Below, piece after piece: positions 53,271-62,369 of a stretch of DNA of 64,000 nt. Position 1 is the first letter of the stretch, and each line of letters begins with the position of its first letter. The stretch is from Holdemania massiliensis AP2 (lineage in GTDB: Bacteria > Bacillota_I > Bacilli_A > Erysipelotrichales > Erysipelotrichaceae). Below the pieces are notes generated by a model, which saw only the letters and a program-made list of their open reading frames with translations, had not been told where the DNA came from and did no database searches. Where the stretch lies: assembly GCF_000327285.1 (NCBI RefSeq), contig NZ_HE998568.1, positions 198,880 to 262,879 of the forward strand, given 5' to 3'. A program made the translations under genes and the position numbers.

Positions 53271-54503
53271 TTATTTCACCAATCCCTGCGCTTTCAGCTG
53301 ATCGCGGCGGCGATGATAGATTGTCGCGTAAACAGCCATGGCGATGGGAAAGCCGGAACAGAAGATCACGGCGATGGGCAGATACAGTGAGGAAGGAAAG
53401 ACCCACGAACACAGGACGATCATCGCCATCCCCAGACACCGGCCGATCGACTGGTAGGTTTCCCGCACGATCACCCGGCCGACAATGTTTTCCTGACTTG
53501 CATAATCCGCAATCGCATTCATCACGATAATCTGATAAGGGTTGGCATACATCGGCGTTGACAGAGCGTTGACCACGCCGTAGTAAACGGCGCCGCCCAG
53601 TGTTGGACAGAGCACCAGCACAACCGCACTGGAGGCGATCAGCACCGCCCCAATCTGATAGAACCGCATGCGGTTATTCCGCCGCATGGTCCGCGATACA
53701 AATGCGAATGCCAGGATGGAGATCACGGCAAACAGAGCCAGCAGCCTGCCGTAGGCACTGCCGCTGCCGTTGGTCGCGTTATAAACCAGCAATCCCGCCA
53801 ACGTTAAGGACAGGGAATTGTGCATCCCGTAGAAAAAAGTTGTGATCATGCAGTAGCGCCACTGCGGATCATCCAGCTTCATCCGTTTCAGCACCGAAAA
53901 CGGCTGCGGAGCACTGCGGGCTTTGACGCGCAGGGAAACCAGCGCGATCAGCGCATAAATCACCAGAACAAGCTTGAAGATTTCCACATACCCCGCCGTA
54001 TCCGAAACCGCCGTGTCGATGATCAGCGTGGAAACCAACGGTGCGGCAATCGCGGAAATGTTGTTGCAGATCCCTACACCGGCCAGAAAACGTGAGCGGG
54101 ACTGAGGCGAGGAAACGATTTGATTCAGACTGTTCAGACTGAGCCAGAACAAACCTTCCCCGACCCCCGTTAGCGCTGCCACAACATAGACAAGCTGAGG
54201 CGCTACAACAAACCGATCCTGCGCCGCCAGCACAAACAGCAGGCTGAACATGATAAAAACCAAGCCGACCGACAAAGGCCCGGCAAAGCTGTGCTTCTGC
54301 GCCCACTTGCCGCCCAGCGTAAAGAAAAAGGGAAACAATCCGATCCGCACCATCGTGTAGACCGACATCACCACCAGCGAACCGGTGTAGGCATATAAAT
54401 AAACGTTCATGAACACAGCCGACATGGCGTTGGCCAGATTATATAGACTGGCGATGACCATCGTCGTCATTTCATCACGCGTCAATTTCTGCATGCTTTT
54501 CAT
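53271..54503 (-). CDS. MFS transporter, downstream copy of a tandem pair
   Basis: About 410 residues from ATG 54503 (GGAG 7 bp upstream; a GTG at 54524 is less likely). Around 12 membrane helices; the N-terminal half has LANAMSAVFMNVYLYAYTGSLVVMSVYTMVRIGLFPFFFTLGGKWAQ and the middle VLKRMKLDDPQWRYCMITTFFYGMHNS. Highly similar to the neighbouring upstream copy along its whole length. Substrate unknown; the family is multi-drug/sugar MFS without a diagnostic motif I can read. Confidence 0.88.
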   Translation of the reverse strand: MKSMQKLTRDEMTTMVIASLYNLANAMSAVFMNVYLYAYTGSLVVMSVYTMVRIGLFPFFFTLGGKWAQKHSFAGPLSVGLVFIMFSLLFVLAAQDRFVVAPQLVYVVAALTGVGEGLFWLSLNSLNQIVSSPQSRSRFLAGVGICNNISAIAAPLVSTLIIDTAVSDTAGYVEIFKLVLVIYALIALVSLRVKARSAPQPFSVLKRMKLDDPQWRYCMITTFFYGMHNSLSLTLAGLLVYNATNGSGSAYGRLLALFAVISILAFAFVSRTMRRNNRMRFYQIGAVLIASSAVVLVLCPTLGGAVYYGVVNALSTPMYANPYQIIVMNAIADYASQENIVGRVIVRETYQSIGRCLGMAMIVLCSWVFPSSLYLPIAVIFCSGFPIAMAVYATIYHRRRDQLKAQGLVK

Positions 54504-54524
54504 CTGTAGACTCCAGCCTTTCAC

Positions 54525-55748
54525 CTAACGCACAATCCCCAGCTGCTTCTGATGATCCCGCTGTTTGTGATAGAACGTGGCGTACACGACCAGAATCACC
54601 GGAAACAGCGAACACAGCACAACCGCAGCCGGCAGATACAAGGATTCAGGCAGGATCCAAGAACACAAAACAATCATGACCATACCCAAACAGCGGCCGA
54701 TCGACAGATATGATTCCTTGGCGATCACGCGTCCTACGATATTTTCAGTTTCCGCATAATCCTGAATCGCATTCATCATGATGATCTGATACGGATTGGC
54801 ATACATCGGCGTAGCAATCGCATTGACAACACCATAATAGACCGCCCCGGCCAAGGTTGGCCACAGAACCAGCACAATCGTACTGGAAGCGATCAGCACC
54901 GCGCCGATCTGATAGTACCGCATCCGGTTGCGCCGGCGCATCGTCCGCGACACCCAGGCATAAGCCAGAATCGTCAGCACCGCGAAAACCGCCAGCAGTT
55001 TGCCATAGGCACTGCCGCTGCCGTTGGTCGCATTGTAGACCAGCAACCCCGCCAGCGTTAAGATCAGCGAATCGCGCATGCCGTAAAGAAAGGTGGAGAT
55101 CATGCAGTAGCGCCACTGCGGATCATCCAGCTTCATGCGTTTTAACACGGAGAAACCGCGGTTGGCACTGCGGGCGCTGATGCGGGTGGAAAGCAGTGCA
55201 ATCAGACCGTAAATCACCAGAACAATTTTAAAGATTTCAACGTAGCCGGCGGTATCGCTGCCCGCCAGTTCAATAATAAAGGTCGAGATCAGCGGAGCGA
55301 TGATCGCCGACAGGTTGTTAAAGATCCCGATATCCGAGATAAACAGCGATCGCGTTTCAGCCGTGGAAACGATCTGGTTGAGGCTGTTGATGCTCAGCCA
55401 GTACAGACCTTCGCCGATCCCGACCAGCGCGGCGACGACGTAGACCAGCTGCGGAATTTGCTCAAATCCATCGCTGGCGCCCAGCACAAACAACAGCGAA
55501 AACATGATGAAGATCAGACCGACGGTCAGCGTCTGCGAGAAGCGATGCTTCTGCGCCCACTTGCCGCCGATCGTAAAGAAAAACGGATACAGGCCGATGC
55601 GTACGATCGTATAGATCGACATCACAACCAGCGATCCGGTATAAGCATACAGGTACACATTCATAAAGACGGCCGACATCGCGTTGGCGAGGTTGTAAAA
55701 ACAGTTGATCAGGATCAGCAGACGTTCATTTCCGCTCAGAGCTTTCAT
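54525..55748 (-). CDS. MFS transporter, upstream copy of a tandem pair
   Basis: About 407 residues from ATG 55748: the first 26 codons of the longer frame cover the promoter, so they are not translated. LANAMSAVFMNVYLYAYTGSLVVMSIYTIVRIGLYPFFFTIGGKWAQ and VLKRMKLDDPQWRYCMISTFLYGMRDS show that it is a close paralogue of the gene at 53.3 kb. Two adjacent copies point to a tandem duplication. Substrate unknown. Confidence 0.88.
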   Translation of the reverse strand: MKALSGNERLLILINCFYNLANAMSAVFMNVYLYAYTGSLVVMSIYTIVRIGLYPFFFTIGGKWAQKHRFSQTLTVGLIFIMFSLLFVLGASDGFEQIPQLVYVVAALVGIGEGLYWLSINSLNQIVSTAETRSLFISDIGIFNNLSAIIAPLISTFIIELAGSDTAGYVEIFKIVLVIYGLIALLSTRISARSANRGFSVLKRMKLDDPQWRYCMISTFLYGMRDSLILTLAGLLVYNATNGSGSAYGKLLAVFAVLTILAYAWVSRTMRRRNRMRYYQIGAVLIASSTIVLVLWPTLAGAVYYGVVNAIATPMYANPYQIIMMNAIQDYAETENIVGRVIAKESYLSIGRCLGMVMIVLCSWILPESLYLPAAVVLCSLFPVILVVYATFYHKQRDHQKQLGIVR

Positions 55749-55794
55749 AACAACAATCCCCCTGGAAACATCATTTCCTTTTTTGGTCTTGAGT

Positions 55795-55822
55795 ATCATA
55801 GCACAACCAACCATAATGTCAA
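55795..55822 (-). promoter_or_regulatory. Promoter of the MFS pair
   Basis: Minus strand TTGACA (55817-55822), 16-bp spacer, TATGAT (55795-55800). Confidence 0.8.
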
Positions 55823-55833
55823 ACAAAATGTTG

Positions 55834-55897
55834 AATAAAACAACCAGCGAAAGCGAACTTTTTTCCTTCTTGGAAAAACGCTTCTTTCACTGGTTGT
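55834..55897 (-). terminator. Terminator of nagA
   Basis: ACAACCAG (55840-55847) pairs with CTGGTTGT (55890-55897), with an inner CGAAAG/CTTTC helix; T run at 55834-55839 on the minus strand. Confidence 0.75.
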
Positions 55898-55927
55898 CCA
55901 GAACACTATAATGAGGATTTTACTGAA

Positions 55928-57043
55928 TTATTCCAGGGGCTGACTGACGCCGCGGCAATAGACGTGTTTCAGCTGAAGATGCTCGTCGCAGACGACCAGA
56001 TCCGCGTCCTTGCCAACGGCGATGGAACCTTTGCGCGCCTCCACGCCCAAGTAGCGGGCCGGGTTGATCGTAGCGGCGTTAATCGCCGTCTTTAGCGGCA
56101 GCCGGGCCTTGCGGTGCAGGTTGTCGATGCCCTGATTGACATACAGCGCAGAACCAAACAAGGTTCCGTCCGGCAGCCGGAAGGCTCCTTCTTTCCCAAA
56201 CTCGGCATAATCCGGATCATCCTTGCATTCGGCCGAATCCGTGACAAGAATCAGCTTGTCTTCTCCCTTCATCGTCCCGATCAGATGCGCGGTTTCAAAA
56301 TGCACATGGATGCCGTCGCCAATCACCTCAGCATACAGCTCATCCAGATTCAGCGCCGCTCCGAAAATCCCCGGATTGCGGTGATGGAACGGACGCATGC
56401 CGTTGCCGCAGTGAGTAATCCCGGTGGCTCCCCAGTGCACAGCTTCCTTGACCTGATCAAAGCTGGCGCCGCTGTGTCCGCAGGAAACACGGATCTGATG
56501 TTCCGCTGCGGTCTTGACGAACGCATAGTCCTCGTCAAATTCGACGGCGCAGGTCACCGTCAGAATATGTCCGCCGGCTAAATCCTGATAGTGAAGCAGA
56601 ACTTCCGGATCAGGTTTGACGATCGTATACAGATCCTGAGCGCCGTGAAACTGATGCGAGATGAAGTTGCCTTCCATATTGATGCCTAGGATTTCCGCTC
56701 CTTCTGCCTCGGTTTCGATGGCCTGCTTTAAAATCGGCAGCGCCTGTTCGTTTTTCTGAACACTTTGCGTCGCCGTCGTCGCCAGAAACGAAGTTACCCC
56801 TTCCTTCGGCATGTGCTTCTGCCAGCGCTGCATCGCTTCCAGCGTTGGAGCTCCTGCTTCACAACGGTTCCAGCCATGGGTATGAATGTCGATAAATCCC
56901 GGCAGAATCCAGTGATCCGCGGCATCGTAATCCGCTGATTTTTCACCATACGGCAGCAGCGCCTGAATCCTTCCGTCTTCGATTTCCAACTGCTGCGGCA
57001 CAAACGTACCGTCGATCCAGACATGCGTGCTTTGAATGATCAT
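55928..57043 (-). CDS. nagA: N-acetylglucosamine-6-phosphate deacetylase
   Basis: 371 residues. GFIDIHTHGWNRCEAGAP (HxH metal motif, about residue 52), GINMEGNFISHQFHGAQD, VSCGHSGASFDQVKEAVHWGATGITHCGNGMRPFHHRNPG (metal His and N-acetyl binding), and LVTDSAECKDD (catalytic Asp). Second step of GlcNAc-6-P use. No nagB beside it. Confidence 0.93.
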   Translation of the reverse strand: MIIQSTHVWIDGTFVPQQLEIEDGRIQALLPYGEKSADYDAADHWILPGFIDIHTHGWNRCEAGAPTLEAMQRWQKHMPKEGVTSFLATTATQSVQKNEQALPILKQAIETEAEGAEILGINMEGNFISHQFHGAQDLYTIVKPDPEVLLHYQDLAGGHILTVTCAVEFDEDYAFVKTAAEHQIRVSCGHSGASFDQVKEAVHWGATGITHCGNGMRPFHHRNPGIFGAALNLDELYAEVIGDGIHVHFETAHLIGTMKGEDKLILVTDSAECKDDPDYAEFGKEGAFRLPDGTLFGSALYVNQGIDNLHRKARLPLKTAINAATINPARYLGVEARKGSIAVGKDADLVVCDEHLQLKHVYCRGVSQPLE

Positions 57044-57071
57044 GTTATGCCTCCTTGATTTCCTTAAGCTC

Positions 57072-57099
57072 AGTATAGCACGGCACCGCCGGTTGTCCA
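57072..57099 (-). promoter_or_regulatory. Promoter of nagA
   Basis: Minus strand TGGACA (57094-57099), 16-bp spacer, TATACT (57072-57077). Confidence 0.65.
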
Positions 57100-57105
57100 G
57101 CCCAA

Positions 57106-57128
57106 AGAAAAACCACGCCGCAGCGTGG
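57106..57128 (-). terminator. Terminator of the transglutaminase-like gene
   Basis: Minus strand CCACGC-TGCG-GCGTGG (57113-57128) followed by TTTTTCTTT. Confidence 0.85.
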
Positions 57129-57130
57129 CT

Positions 57131-58048
57131 TCATGAAAAGCAGTATTGGAAGTAAGCTTCATATTCCGCCTGGGATATCGTCGTCGTCGTCGCTGGGTCA
57201 AATTCATATTTCTCCCGCAACTGCAGCGTCGGGGCGTCGATCAGAAAGAAATCGTACATCACCCGTCCGGGCTGATCCGGCACCGGGTCGTCAAAGGTGG
57301 CGTCAAGGTAGCGCATTTCGCCATCCAGACTGACCAGATTCCAGGCGTGATCCATCGTGTTGCTGAAAACCTTGATCGAACCGATCCCGGCCGCTTCCAG
57401 AAGCAGATCCATCGCTTCCATGTAGCCGGAACACGTCGCCTTGCCTCTTTCAAACACGCCGGAGGCCCGAAAAGCCAGACTTTGTTTTCGTTCCGCCTCA
57501 CTCAGCTTCGCCGCCTCTGTATCATATTGGGTGTGCAGCACCAGCCAGTCATGCAGCGTCTGAATGACCTCCCGCTGATCCTGATTCGGATTGATGAGTT
57601 CTGTGACCAGCCGCTGTGCCTGAACCCGGCTGCGCTGCAGCTGCTGCTCATCTTCCATCGTGATCGTAAACTCTGTTCTTCGCGTGCCGTTCATCATCCG
57701 GCGCTGACTATACTGAGCTTCAAAGGTGGAAGGTGCAAGCGCCAGGGCATAGATGAAGATTTTATCGAGATCCAGATCCTCATCGGCGATCATCGCCGCT
57801 TTGCGCTGACCCGAACGAACCAGATTGCCGATCAGCAGTCCGGCTTCCATTTCACTGCTCACAACATAACAGCCCTCGCTGACATCGCAGCTGATCTTCT
57901 CGAATTCCTGCTGCGGCCGGTACAGCGACTCGCTGAACGTCACGATCTCCCGTTTGCCGCCTAGCAGATCAGGCAGCTTCAGCGAAGTTTGGGAACAGGC
58001 TGACAGCCCTAAGCTCAAAACTAACAAAATTGCGAATCGTTTTTTCAT
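57131..58048 (-). CDS. Transglutaminase-like lipoprotein
   Basis: 305 residues. Lipoprotein signal MKKRFAILLVLSLGLSACSQ (Cys18). The C-terminal half is a transglutaminase/protease-like core: EVIQTLHDWLVLHTQYD, then GVFERGKATCSGYMEAMDLLLEAAGI (catalytic Cys), DHAWNLVSLDG (His) and RYLDATFDDP (Asp). All three catalytic residues are present, so it could be an active surface peptidase or cross-linking enzyme. Followed by nagA, with a terminator between. Confidence 0.88.
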   Translation of the reverse strand: MKKRFAILLVLSLGLSACSQTSLKLPDLLGGKREIVTFSESLYRPQQEFEKISCDVSEGCYVVSSEMEAGLLIGNLVRSGQRKAAMIADEDLDLDKIFIYALALAPSTFEAQYSQRRMMNGTRRTEFTITMEDEQQLQRSRVQAQRLVTELINPNQDQREVIQTLHDWLVLHTQYDTEAAKLSEAERKQSLAFRASGVFERGKATCSGYMEAMDLLLEAAGIGSIKVFSNTMDHAWNLVSLDGEMRYLDATFDDPVPDQPGRVMYDFFLIDAPTLQLREKYEFDPATTTTISQAEYEAYFQYCFS

Positions 58049-58151
58049 AACCCTGTCCCCTTTCTTTTATCAGTATACCACGTTCGGCGGATTTCTTTCT
58101 TTCGTTTCCCTTTCTTTTTTTGTATAATGAGAACGCAAAGGAGGCGCATCT

Positions 58152-58598
58152 ATGCTTCAAAGAACCATGTCGTTAAAAGAAATGATGGATTATCGTCCGA
58201 TGGAGGATGATTTTATGCAATGTCCGGAAACCGTAACCGGATTCATGCGGCTGTGCGTCGTGGCGCCGAACCGGGAAAAAGCTTATGATTTCCTGCGGCA
58301 CATGATGAATCCGCCGTATCGCCAGCTGGCCCTTAACAGCTTTGAGGATTGTCTGAACACGATCCATTACGACTTTGACGGTGCCCAGGCCGCGAAGCCG
58401 ACGTTTATCTTAATGGCGGAATACCGCGTAACCACCGATAAGCCGTCGCTGCAGGCGTTAATGGAAGCGGTAATCGAAAGCCGTCCAGACGCCGATACCG
58501 ATATCATCGCCGACTGCTTCATGAAAAGCGATGAGGGCGACGGCTGTCTGCGGATCTATTCGCATGAAGGAAAAGTTCATGCCGCAATGCTGCAGTAA
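58152..58598 (+). CDS. Hypothetical protein
   Basis: 148 residues, acidic, no signal or membrane segment: MMDYRPMEDDFMQCPETVTGFMRLCVVAPNREKAYDFLRHMM and FILMAEYRVTTDKPSLQALMEAVIES. No family recognised. AGGAGG lies 7 bp before ATG 58152 and TATAAT about 24 bp upstream, so it is a real single gene on the opposite strand from its neighbours. The tail DEGDGCLRIYSHEGKVHAAML has the look of a small ligand-binding or regulatory fold, but nothing more can be said. Confidence 0.8.
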   Translation: MLQRTMSLKEMMDYRPMEDDFMQCPETVTGFMRLCVVAPNREKAYDFLRHMMNPPYRQLALNSFEDCLNTIHYDFDGAQAAKPTFILMAEYRVTTDKPSLQALMEAVIESRPDADTDIIADCFMKSDEGDGCLRIYSHEGKVHAAMLQ

Positions 58599-58637
58599 AC
58601 TCTGGCGTTACCCAGCCTAAAAGGGAATTGGACTTCC

Positions 58638-58735
58638 TACAAAAAAAGCAAACCGATTGGGTCTGTTCTGAGTGATCCGCCTTTGATGAGGTCATCATTC
58701 AGAACGCCGAAACTCCGTTCGCTTTTTTTATTTCG
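58638..58735. terminator. Large bidirectional hairpin between the hypothetical gene and secA
   Basis: Outer arms AAAAAAAGC / GCTTTTTTT with an inner TTCTGA / TCAGAA helix form an elongated, bulged structure about 90 bp long. A and T runs flank it on both sides, so it can end both convergent genes. It is longer than a usual terminator and could also be a remnant of a small repeat. Confidence 0.65.
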
Positions 58736-58748
58736 TTTTTTAGGGAAA

Positions 58749-61088
58749 TTACTCCGTTGGCGCTGGTTCTTCCCGCTTTTGAATGTGCAGCAGTGTCAGA
58801 ACAGCCTGGTCGGTAATGTTGGCCATCATGTTGGTAAACCGCTCAAAGCCTTCCTGACGATAGGCATCTTCCGGTTTAATCTGAGCATAGGAGCGCAGAT
58901 AGATGCCCTCGCGCAGCCGGTTCATCGAATCGACGTGATCATTCCACTGATGATCAATCACCGATAACAGAATCATCTTTTCCAGCTGAGCGATCTGCAG
59001 CGGCGCTTCCGCTTTTTTGCGCTGATGCTGCTTCTGGAATTCTTCTGTCAGAAGCGCCTTCAATGTCTTCTCATCCTTCGCCTGCTCCAGTTCAGGCCGG
59101 ATCTCATCCAATAACCAGGTTTTCTCGGCTTCCTGCAAGACAGCATCTGCTTGTGCTGGATTGGCGTGTTTGGCGCGCAGCAGGGAAGCTGCCAGACTGG
59201 CTGCCGCCTGATCCATCAGGGAAGCCACCAGTTCGCTCAAGTCCTGCTGCATTAAAATCTGATCCCGCTGCCCAAAGATAATCCGGCGCTGTTCCATCAA
59301 AACGTCATCATATTCCAATACGCGTTTGCGGGAATCGTAATGCAGATCCTCCGCCCGCTTCTGAACCAGGTCGATGGTTCTGCGCAGCTTTTCCGCCGGG
59401 AGTTTATCCTCGCAGAATTTCGCAATGCTTTCCTTCTGCAAATCCGAAGCATACTGGATGATGAAATCATCCTGCATCGACACATAGAAACGCGAAAAGC
59501 CCGGATCGCCCTGACGGCCGGCGCGGCCGCGCAGCTGATTGTCAATGCGCTTGGATTCATGCCGTTCCGTTCCCAAGACCGCCAGACCGCCCAGTTCGAC
59601 GACCCCCTCACCCAGCTTAATATCGGTACCGCGTCCAGCCATGTTCGTCGCGATCGTCACAGCGCCCCGTTGCCCTGCCCGAGCGATGATCTCCGCTTCC
59701 TGGGCATGGTTTTTCGCGTTCAGAACGGGATGCGGAATTTTTTTCTGGCTTAAGCGCTGTGATAAAATTTCACTGATCTCCACCGAAGGCGTGCCGACCA
59801 GAACCGGCTGGCCTTGGGCATGCAGACGGACGACTTCGTCAACGATCGCATCGTATTTCTCACCTTTGGTTTTAAACAAGGCATCGGGATAGTCGAGCCG
59901 GGCGATCGGTTTATTGGTCGGCACGACGATCGTGCGCATGTTATAGATGCTTAAAAATTCTTGTTCTTCTGTTTTCGCCGTTCCGGTCATACCGGCCAGC
60001 TTGTCATACAGGCGGAAGAAGTTCTGATACGTGATCGTCGCCAACGTTTTGGTTTCCTGCTTGATGCCAACCCCTTCCTTAGCCTGGATCGCCTGATGCA
60101 GACCATCGGAGAACTCCCGGCCTTCCATCTTCCGGCCGGTAAACTGATCGACGATGATAACCTCGCCGTCTTCCACGACATATTCGACGTCGCGCATCAT
60201 AACATAGTTGGCTTTCAGCGCCTGCTGGATATAATGCACCAGATCGGCATGGCTGTGATCGTAGAGATGCGCAACCTTAAAGAACCGTTCGGCATGGACG
60301 ATGCCTTTTTCCGTCAGATAGACCTGCCGTTCCTGAGGATCAACTTCCACCTCGTCCTGGCGCAGCGCCTTGACAAACTGATCGGCCATTAAATACTGCT
60401 TATCCAGCATTTCCCCAGCGCCGGAAATGATCAGCGGTGTCCGGGCTTCATCGACCAGCACCGAGTCGACTTCATCGACCAATGCGAAATGCAGTCCGCG
60501 CAGCACCCGGCTTTCCAGATTCATGACCATGTTGTCGCGCAGATAGTCAAAGCCCAGTTCGGAATTGGTCGTATAGGTAATATCGCAGGCAAACGCCGCC
60601 CGTTTCTGCACGGAAGTCAGCGTGCGGTCGTTGCAGCCGACCGTCAAGCCCAGAAAGCGATAGATCTGTCCCATCCATTGAGCATCGCGGTGAGCCAGAT
60701 ACGGGTTCACGGTCACGACATGCACACCCTGACCAGCCAGAGCATTGAGATAGACGGGCAAAATCGAGGTCAGCGTCTTGCCTTCCCCGGTTTTCATTTC
60801 CGCAATATCGCCCTGATGCAAAAGAATGCCGCCGATCAGCTGGACGGGATACGGACGTTCGCCGATCACCCGTTCCGCCGCCTCGCGAGCCGTGGCAAAG
60901 GCTTCCGGAAGCAGATCATCGAGGCTCTCGCCCTGACTTAAACGATTTCGGAACTGTTCGGTCTTGGCCTGCAGATCAGTGTCGGACAGCGCCTTATATA
61001 CGCTGCCCAGAGCTTCTATTTTTTTCGCCAGCTTTTCCGCTTTGGCCAATTGACGGCCATCGGGACTGAGTGATTGTAAAAGATTCAT
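58749..61088 (-). CDS. secA: Preprotein translocase ATPase SecA
   Basis: 779 residues. Walker A AEMKTGEGKTLTSILPVYLNAL, then VTVNPYLAHRDAQWMG, VDEVDSVLVDEARTPLIISG (DEAD-like box), EFLSIYNMRTIVVPTNKP, TNMAGRGTDIKLGEGV, and RGRAGRQGDPG. It lacks the C-terminal Zn-binding SEC-C tail of many SecA proteins and ends REEPAPTE, so it is on the short side (family about 780-900). ATP-driven motor for the SecYEG channel. A small membrane-associated gene lies 36 bp upstream. Confidence 0.96.
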   Translation of the reverse strand: MNLLQSLSPDGRQLAKAEKLAKKIEALGSVYKALSDTDLQAKTEQFRNRLSQGESLDDLLPEAFATAREAAERVIGERPYPVQLIGGILLHQGDIAEMKTGEGKTLTSILPVYLNALAGQGVHVVTVNPYLAHRDAQWMGQIYRFLGLTVGCNDRTLTSVQKRAAFACDITYTTNSELGFDYLRDNMVMNLESRVLRGLHFALVDEVDSVLVDEARTPLIISGAGEMLDKQYLMADQFVKALRQDEVEVDPQERQVYLTEKGIVHAERFFKVAHLYDHSHADLVHYIQQALKANYVMMRDVEYVVEDGEVIIVDQFTGRKMEGREFSDGLHQAIQAKEGVGIKQETKTLATITYQNFFRLYDKLAGMTGTAKTEEQEFLSIYNMRTIVVPTNKPIARLDYPDALFKTKGEKYDAIVDEVVRLHAQGQPVLVGTPSVEISEILSQRLSQKKIPHPVLNAKNHAQEAEIIARAGQRGAVTIATNMAGRGTDIKLGEGVVELGGLAVLGTERHESKRIDNQLRGRAGRQGDPGFSRFYVSMQDDFIIQYASDLQKESIAKFCEDKLPAEKLRRTIDLVQKRAEDLHYDSRKRVLEYDDVLMEQRRIIFGQRDQILMQQDLSELVASLMDQAAASLAASLLRAKHANPAQADAVLQEAEKTWLLDEIRPELEQAKDEKTLKALLTEEFQKQHQRKKAEAPLQIAQLEKMILLSVIDHQWNDHVDSMNRLREGIYLRSYAQIKPEDAYRQEGFERFTNMMANITDQAVLTLLHIQKREEPAPTE

Positions 61089-61124
61089 ATTTTTCCTCCT
61101 GTTTATTTCAATGCTTCATTCAAA

Positions 61125-61466
61125 TCAAAGCTGAAAAGGAGGAGCCAGGCGTCCGACAGGCACAGCCAGAACTTTCGGTTTCGCCACCTGCGCGCACAGC
61201 TGTACGGTTAAGCGCTGATCCAAAAAACTTGCCGGCAGATCCACCCGCGGCGGCTGAGCCTTGCCCAGAGCCAGATCTGTGGAAAAAACGGCAGTCTTCT
61301 TTTTATTCAGACCTTCTGCCAGCTGCAGCTGAGCTTCTTTCTCAGTCTGTGCCTCATTCTGCACCGTTAACTGGGCAGGCAAAAGCAAAGGCGGCACCAG
61401 CAGCAGGCCGCAGGATAAAAGCAGGCAGAACGTCAGTGACAGTCCTCGTAATAACCAGGAAATCAT
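61125..61466 (-). CDS. Hypothetical secreted or membrane-anchored protein upstream of secA
   Basis: 113 residues with a long N-terminal hydrophobic segment (LLRGLSLTFCLLLSCGLLLVPPLLL) and a short soluble part rich in Ala, Leu and Pro. The LSC could be a lipobox, but hydrophobic residues continue beyond the Cys, so a membrane anchor is likelier. GAAGGAGG 9 bp before the ATG. Probably cotranscribed with secA; no family recognised. Confidence 0.7.
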   Translation of the reverse strand: MISWLLRGLSLTFCLLLSCGLLLVPPLLLPAQLTVQNEAQTEKEAQLQLAEGLNKKKTAVFSTDLALGKAQPPRVDLPASFLDQRLTVQLCAQVAKPKVLAVPVGRLAPPFQL

Positions 61467-61555
61467 CGTCAGTGCCTCCTTCCCTGCGCATTGTGAGTTT
61501 CAATATCCGTATAATCATACACTGTTTGGACCGCTTTGGCAATCCTCCGGCAGTT

Positions 61556-62302
61556 TCACTTCAACTTCAGCGCCGGCGTGATCTCAATTCCCCACTCCGC
61601 CGCCATTTGTTCCGCCTGATGAACAGCGTCATCCACCAGACAGCGCGGATCATGGGCATCCGAGCTGATGATTGTGGTCAGCTTGTATTTTTTGCTTAAC
61701 ATCCAAATTTCGCGATTCGGATAGCCGGTCGGCCGGCGCAGGCCGTTCGCATTGATCTCCACGGCGACCTTGAGCTTTTCACATTCCGCAAAAATCCGAT
61801 CCATGCATTCCATCACCAGCGGCGTCGGCCGGTCATAGTTGACCAGAATGACATCCGGATGGGCAAGCAGCTGAAAAAAACCGGTGTTCAGCGCCTCAAT
61901 GACATCCGCGGTATATTGACGGGTTTCCGCATCCCGGTCTTTCATCGCAAAGTAGTCATAGCGATGGTCTGCGCTTTCATGCTGGCCCAGAATCCACAGC
62001 GGCACGTCGTGATGATCGCGCAGCTGCACGAAGCGCTCCAGGGCTTCAGGAAAATACTCGCATTCAAAGGCTTTAAACAGTTCAATTTGCTTCCCATAGC
62101 GCTCGATGACCTCATCGGCTTCCGCCAGATACGCCGGCATATCGCTCCAGGGCATCCGCGGCCCCATCGGCATTTCGCTGGCCACATGCTCGCACACCGC
62201 CATACTCTGTAAGCCGCAGCGCAGACCTTCCTTCACATAATCTTCTAAGTTTCCCCGACCATGACGGCACCAATGGGAATGAGAATGAACATTGCTGATC
62301 AT
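61556..62302 (-). CDS. PHP-family phosphatase (histidinol-phosphatase-like)
   Basis: 248 residues. VHSHSHWCRHG (HxH metal motif), MAVCEHVASE, GQHESADHRYDYF, LLAHPDVILVNYD, and IISSDAHDP are the metal-binding blocks of the PHP fold, in the order seen in HisJ-type histidinol-phosphate phosphatases. No other histidine genes are near, so the substrate may differ. Confidence 0.88.
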   Translation of the reverse strand: MISNVHSHSHWCRHGRGNLEDYVKEGLRCGLQSMAVCEHVASEMPMGPRMPWSDMPAYLAEADEVIERYGKQIELFKAFECEYFPEALERFVQLRDHHDVPLWILGQHESADHRYDYFAMKDRDAETRQYTADVIEALNTGFFQLLAHPDVILVNYDRPTPLVMECMDRIFAECEKLKVAVEINANGLRRPTGYPNREIWMLSKKYKLTTIISSDAHDPRCLVDDAVHQAEQMAAEWGIEITPALKLK

Positions 62303-62344
62303 AAAATCCTCCTTGCGAAGTCATCGCTTCGCTCATTTAACAGA

Positions 62345-62368
62345 AAAAGCACGGTTGCCCGCGCTTGT
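62345..62368 (-). terminator. Terminator of the GH13 gene
   Basis: Minus strand AGCGCGG-GCAA-CCGTGCT followed by TTTTTC, just after the stop codon. Confidence 0.8.
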
Positions 62369-62369
62369 T

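Noticed and set aside
54504-54524. GTG start of the downstream MFS gene directly abutting the upstream stop
   Set aside because: GGAG is spaced properly for ATG 54503, and the extra seven residues do not match the start of the paralogue.
57146-57964. 272-codon ORF antisense to the transglutaminase-like lipoprotein gene
   Set aside because: The minus-strand gene has a lipoprotein signal and a full catalytic triad; the + frame has no ribosome-binding site or recognisable protein features.
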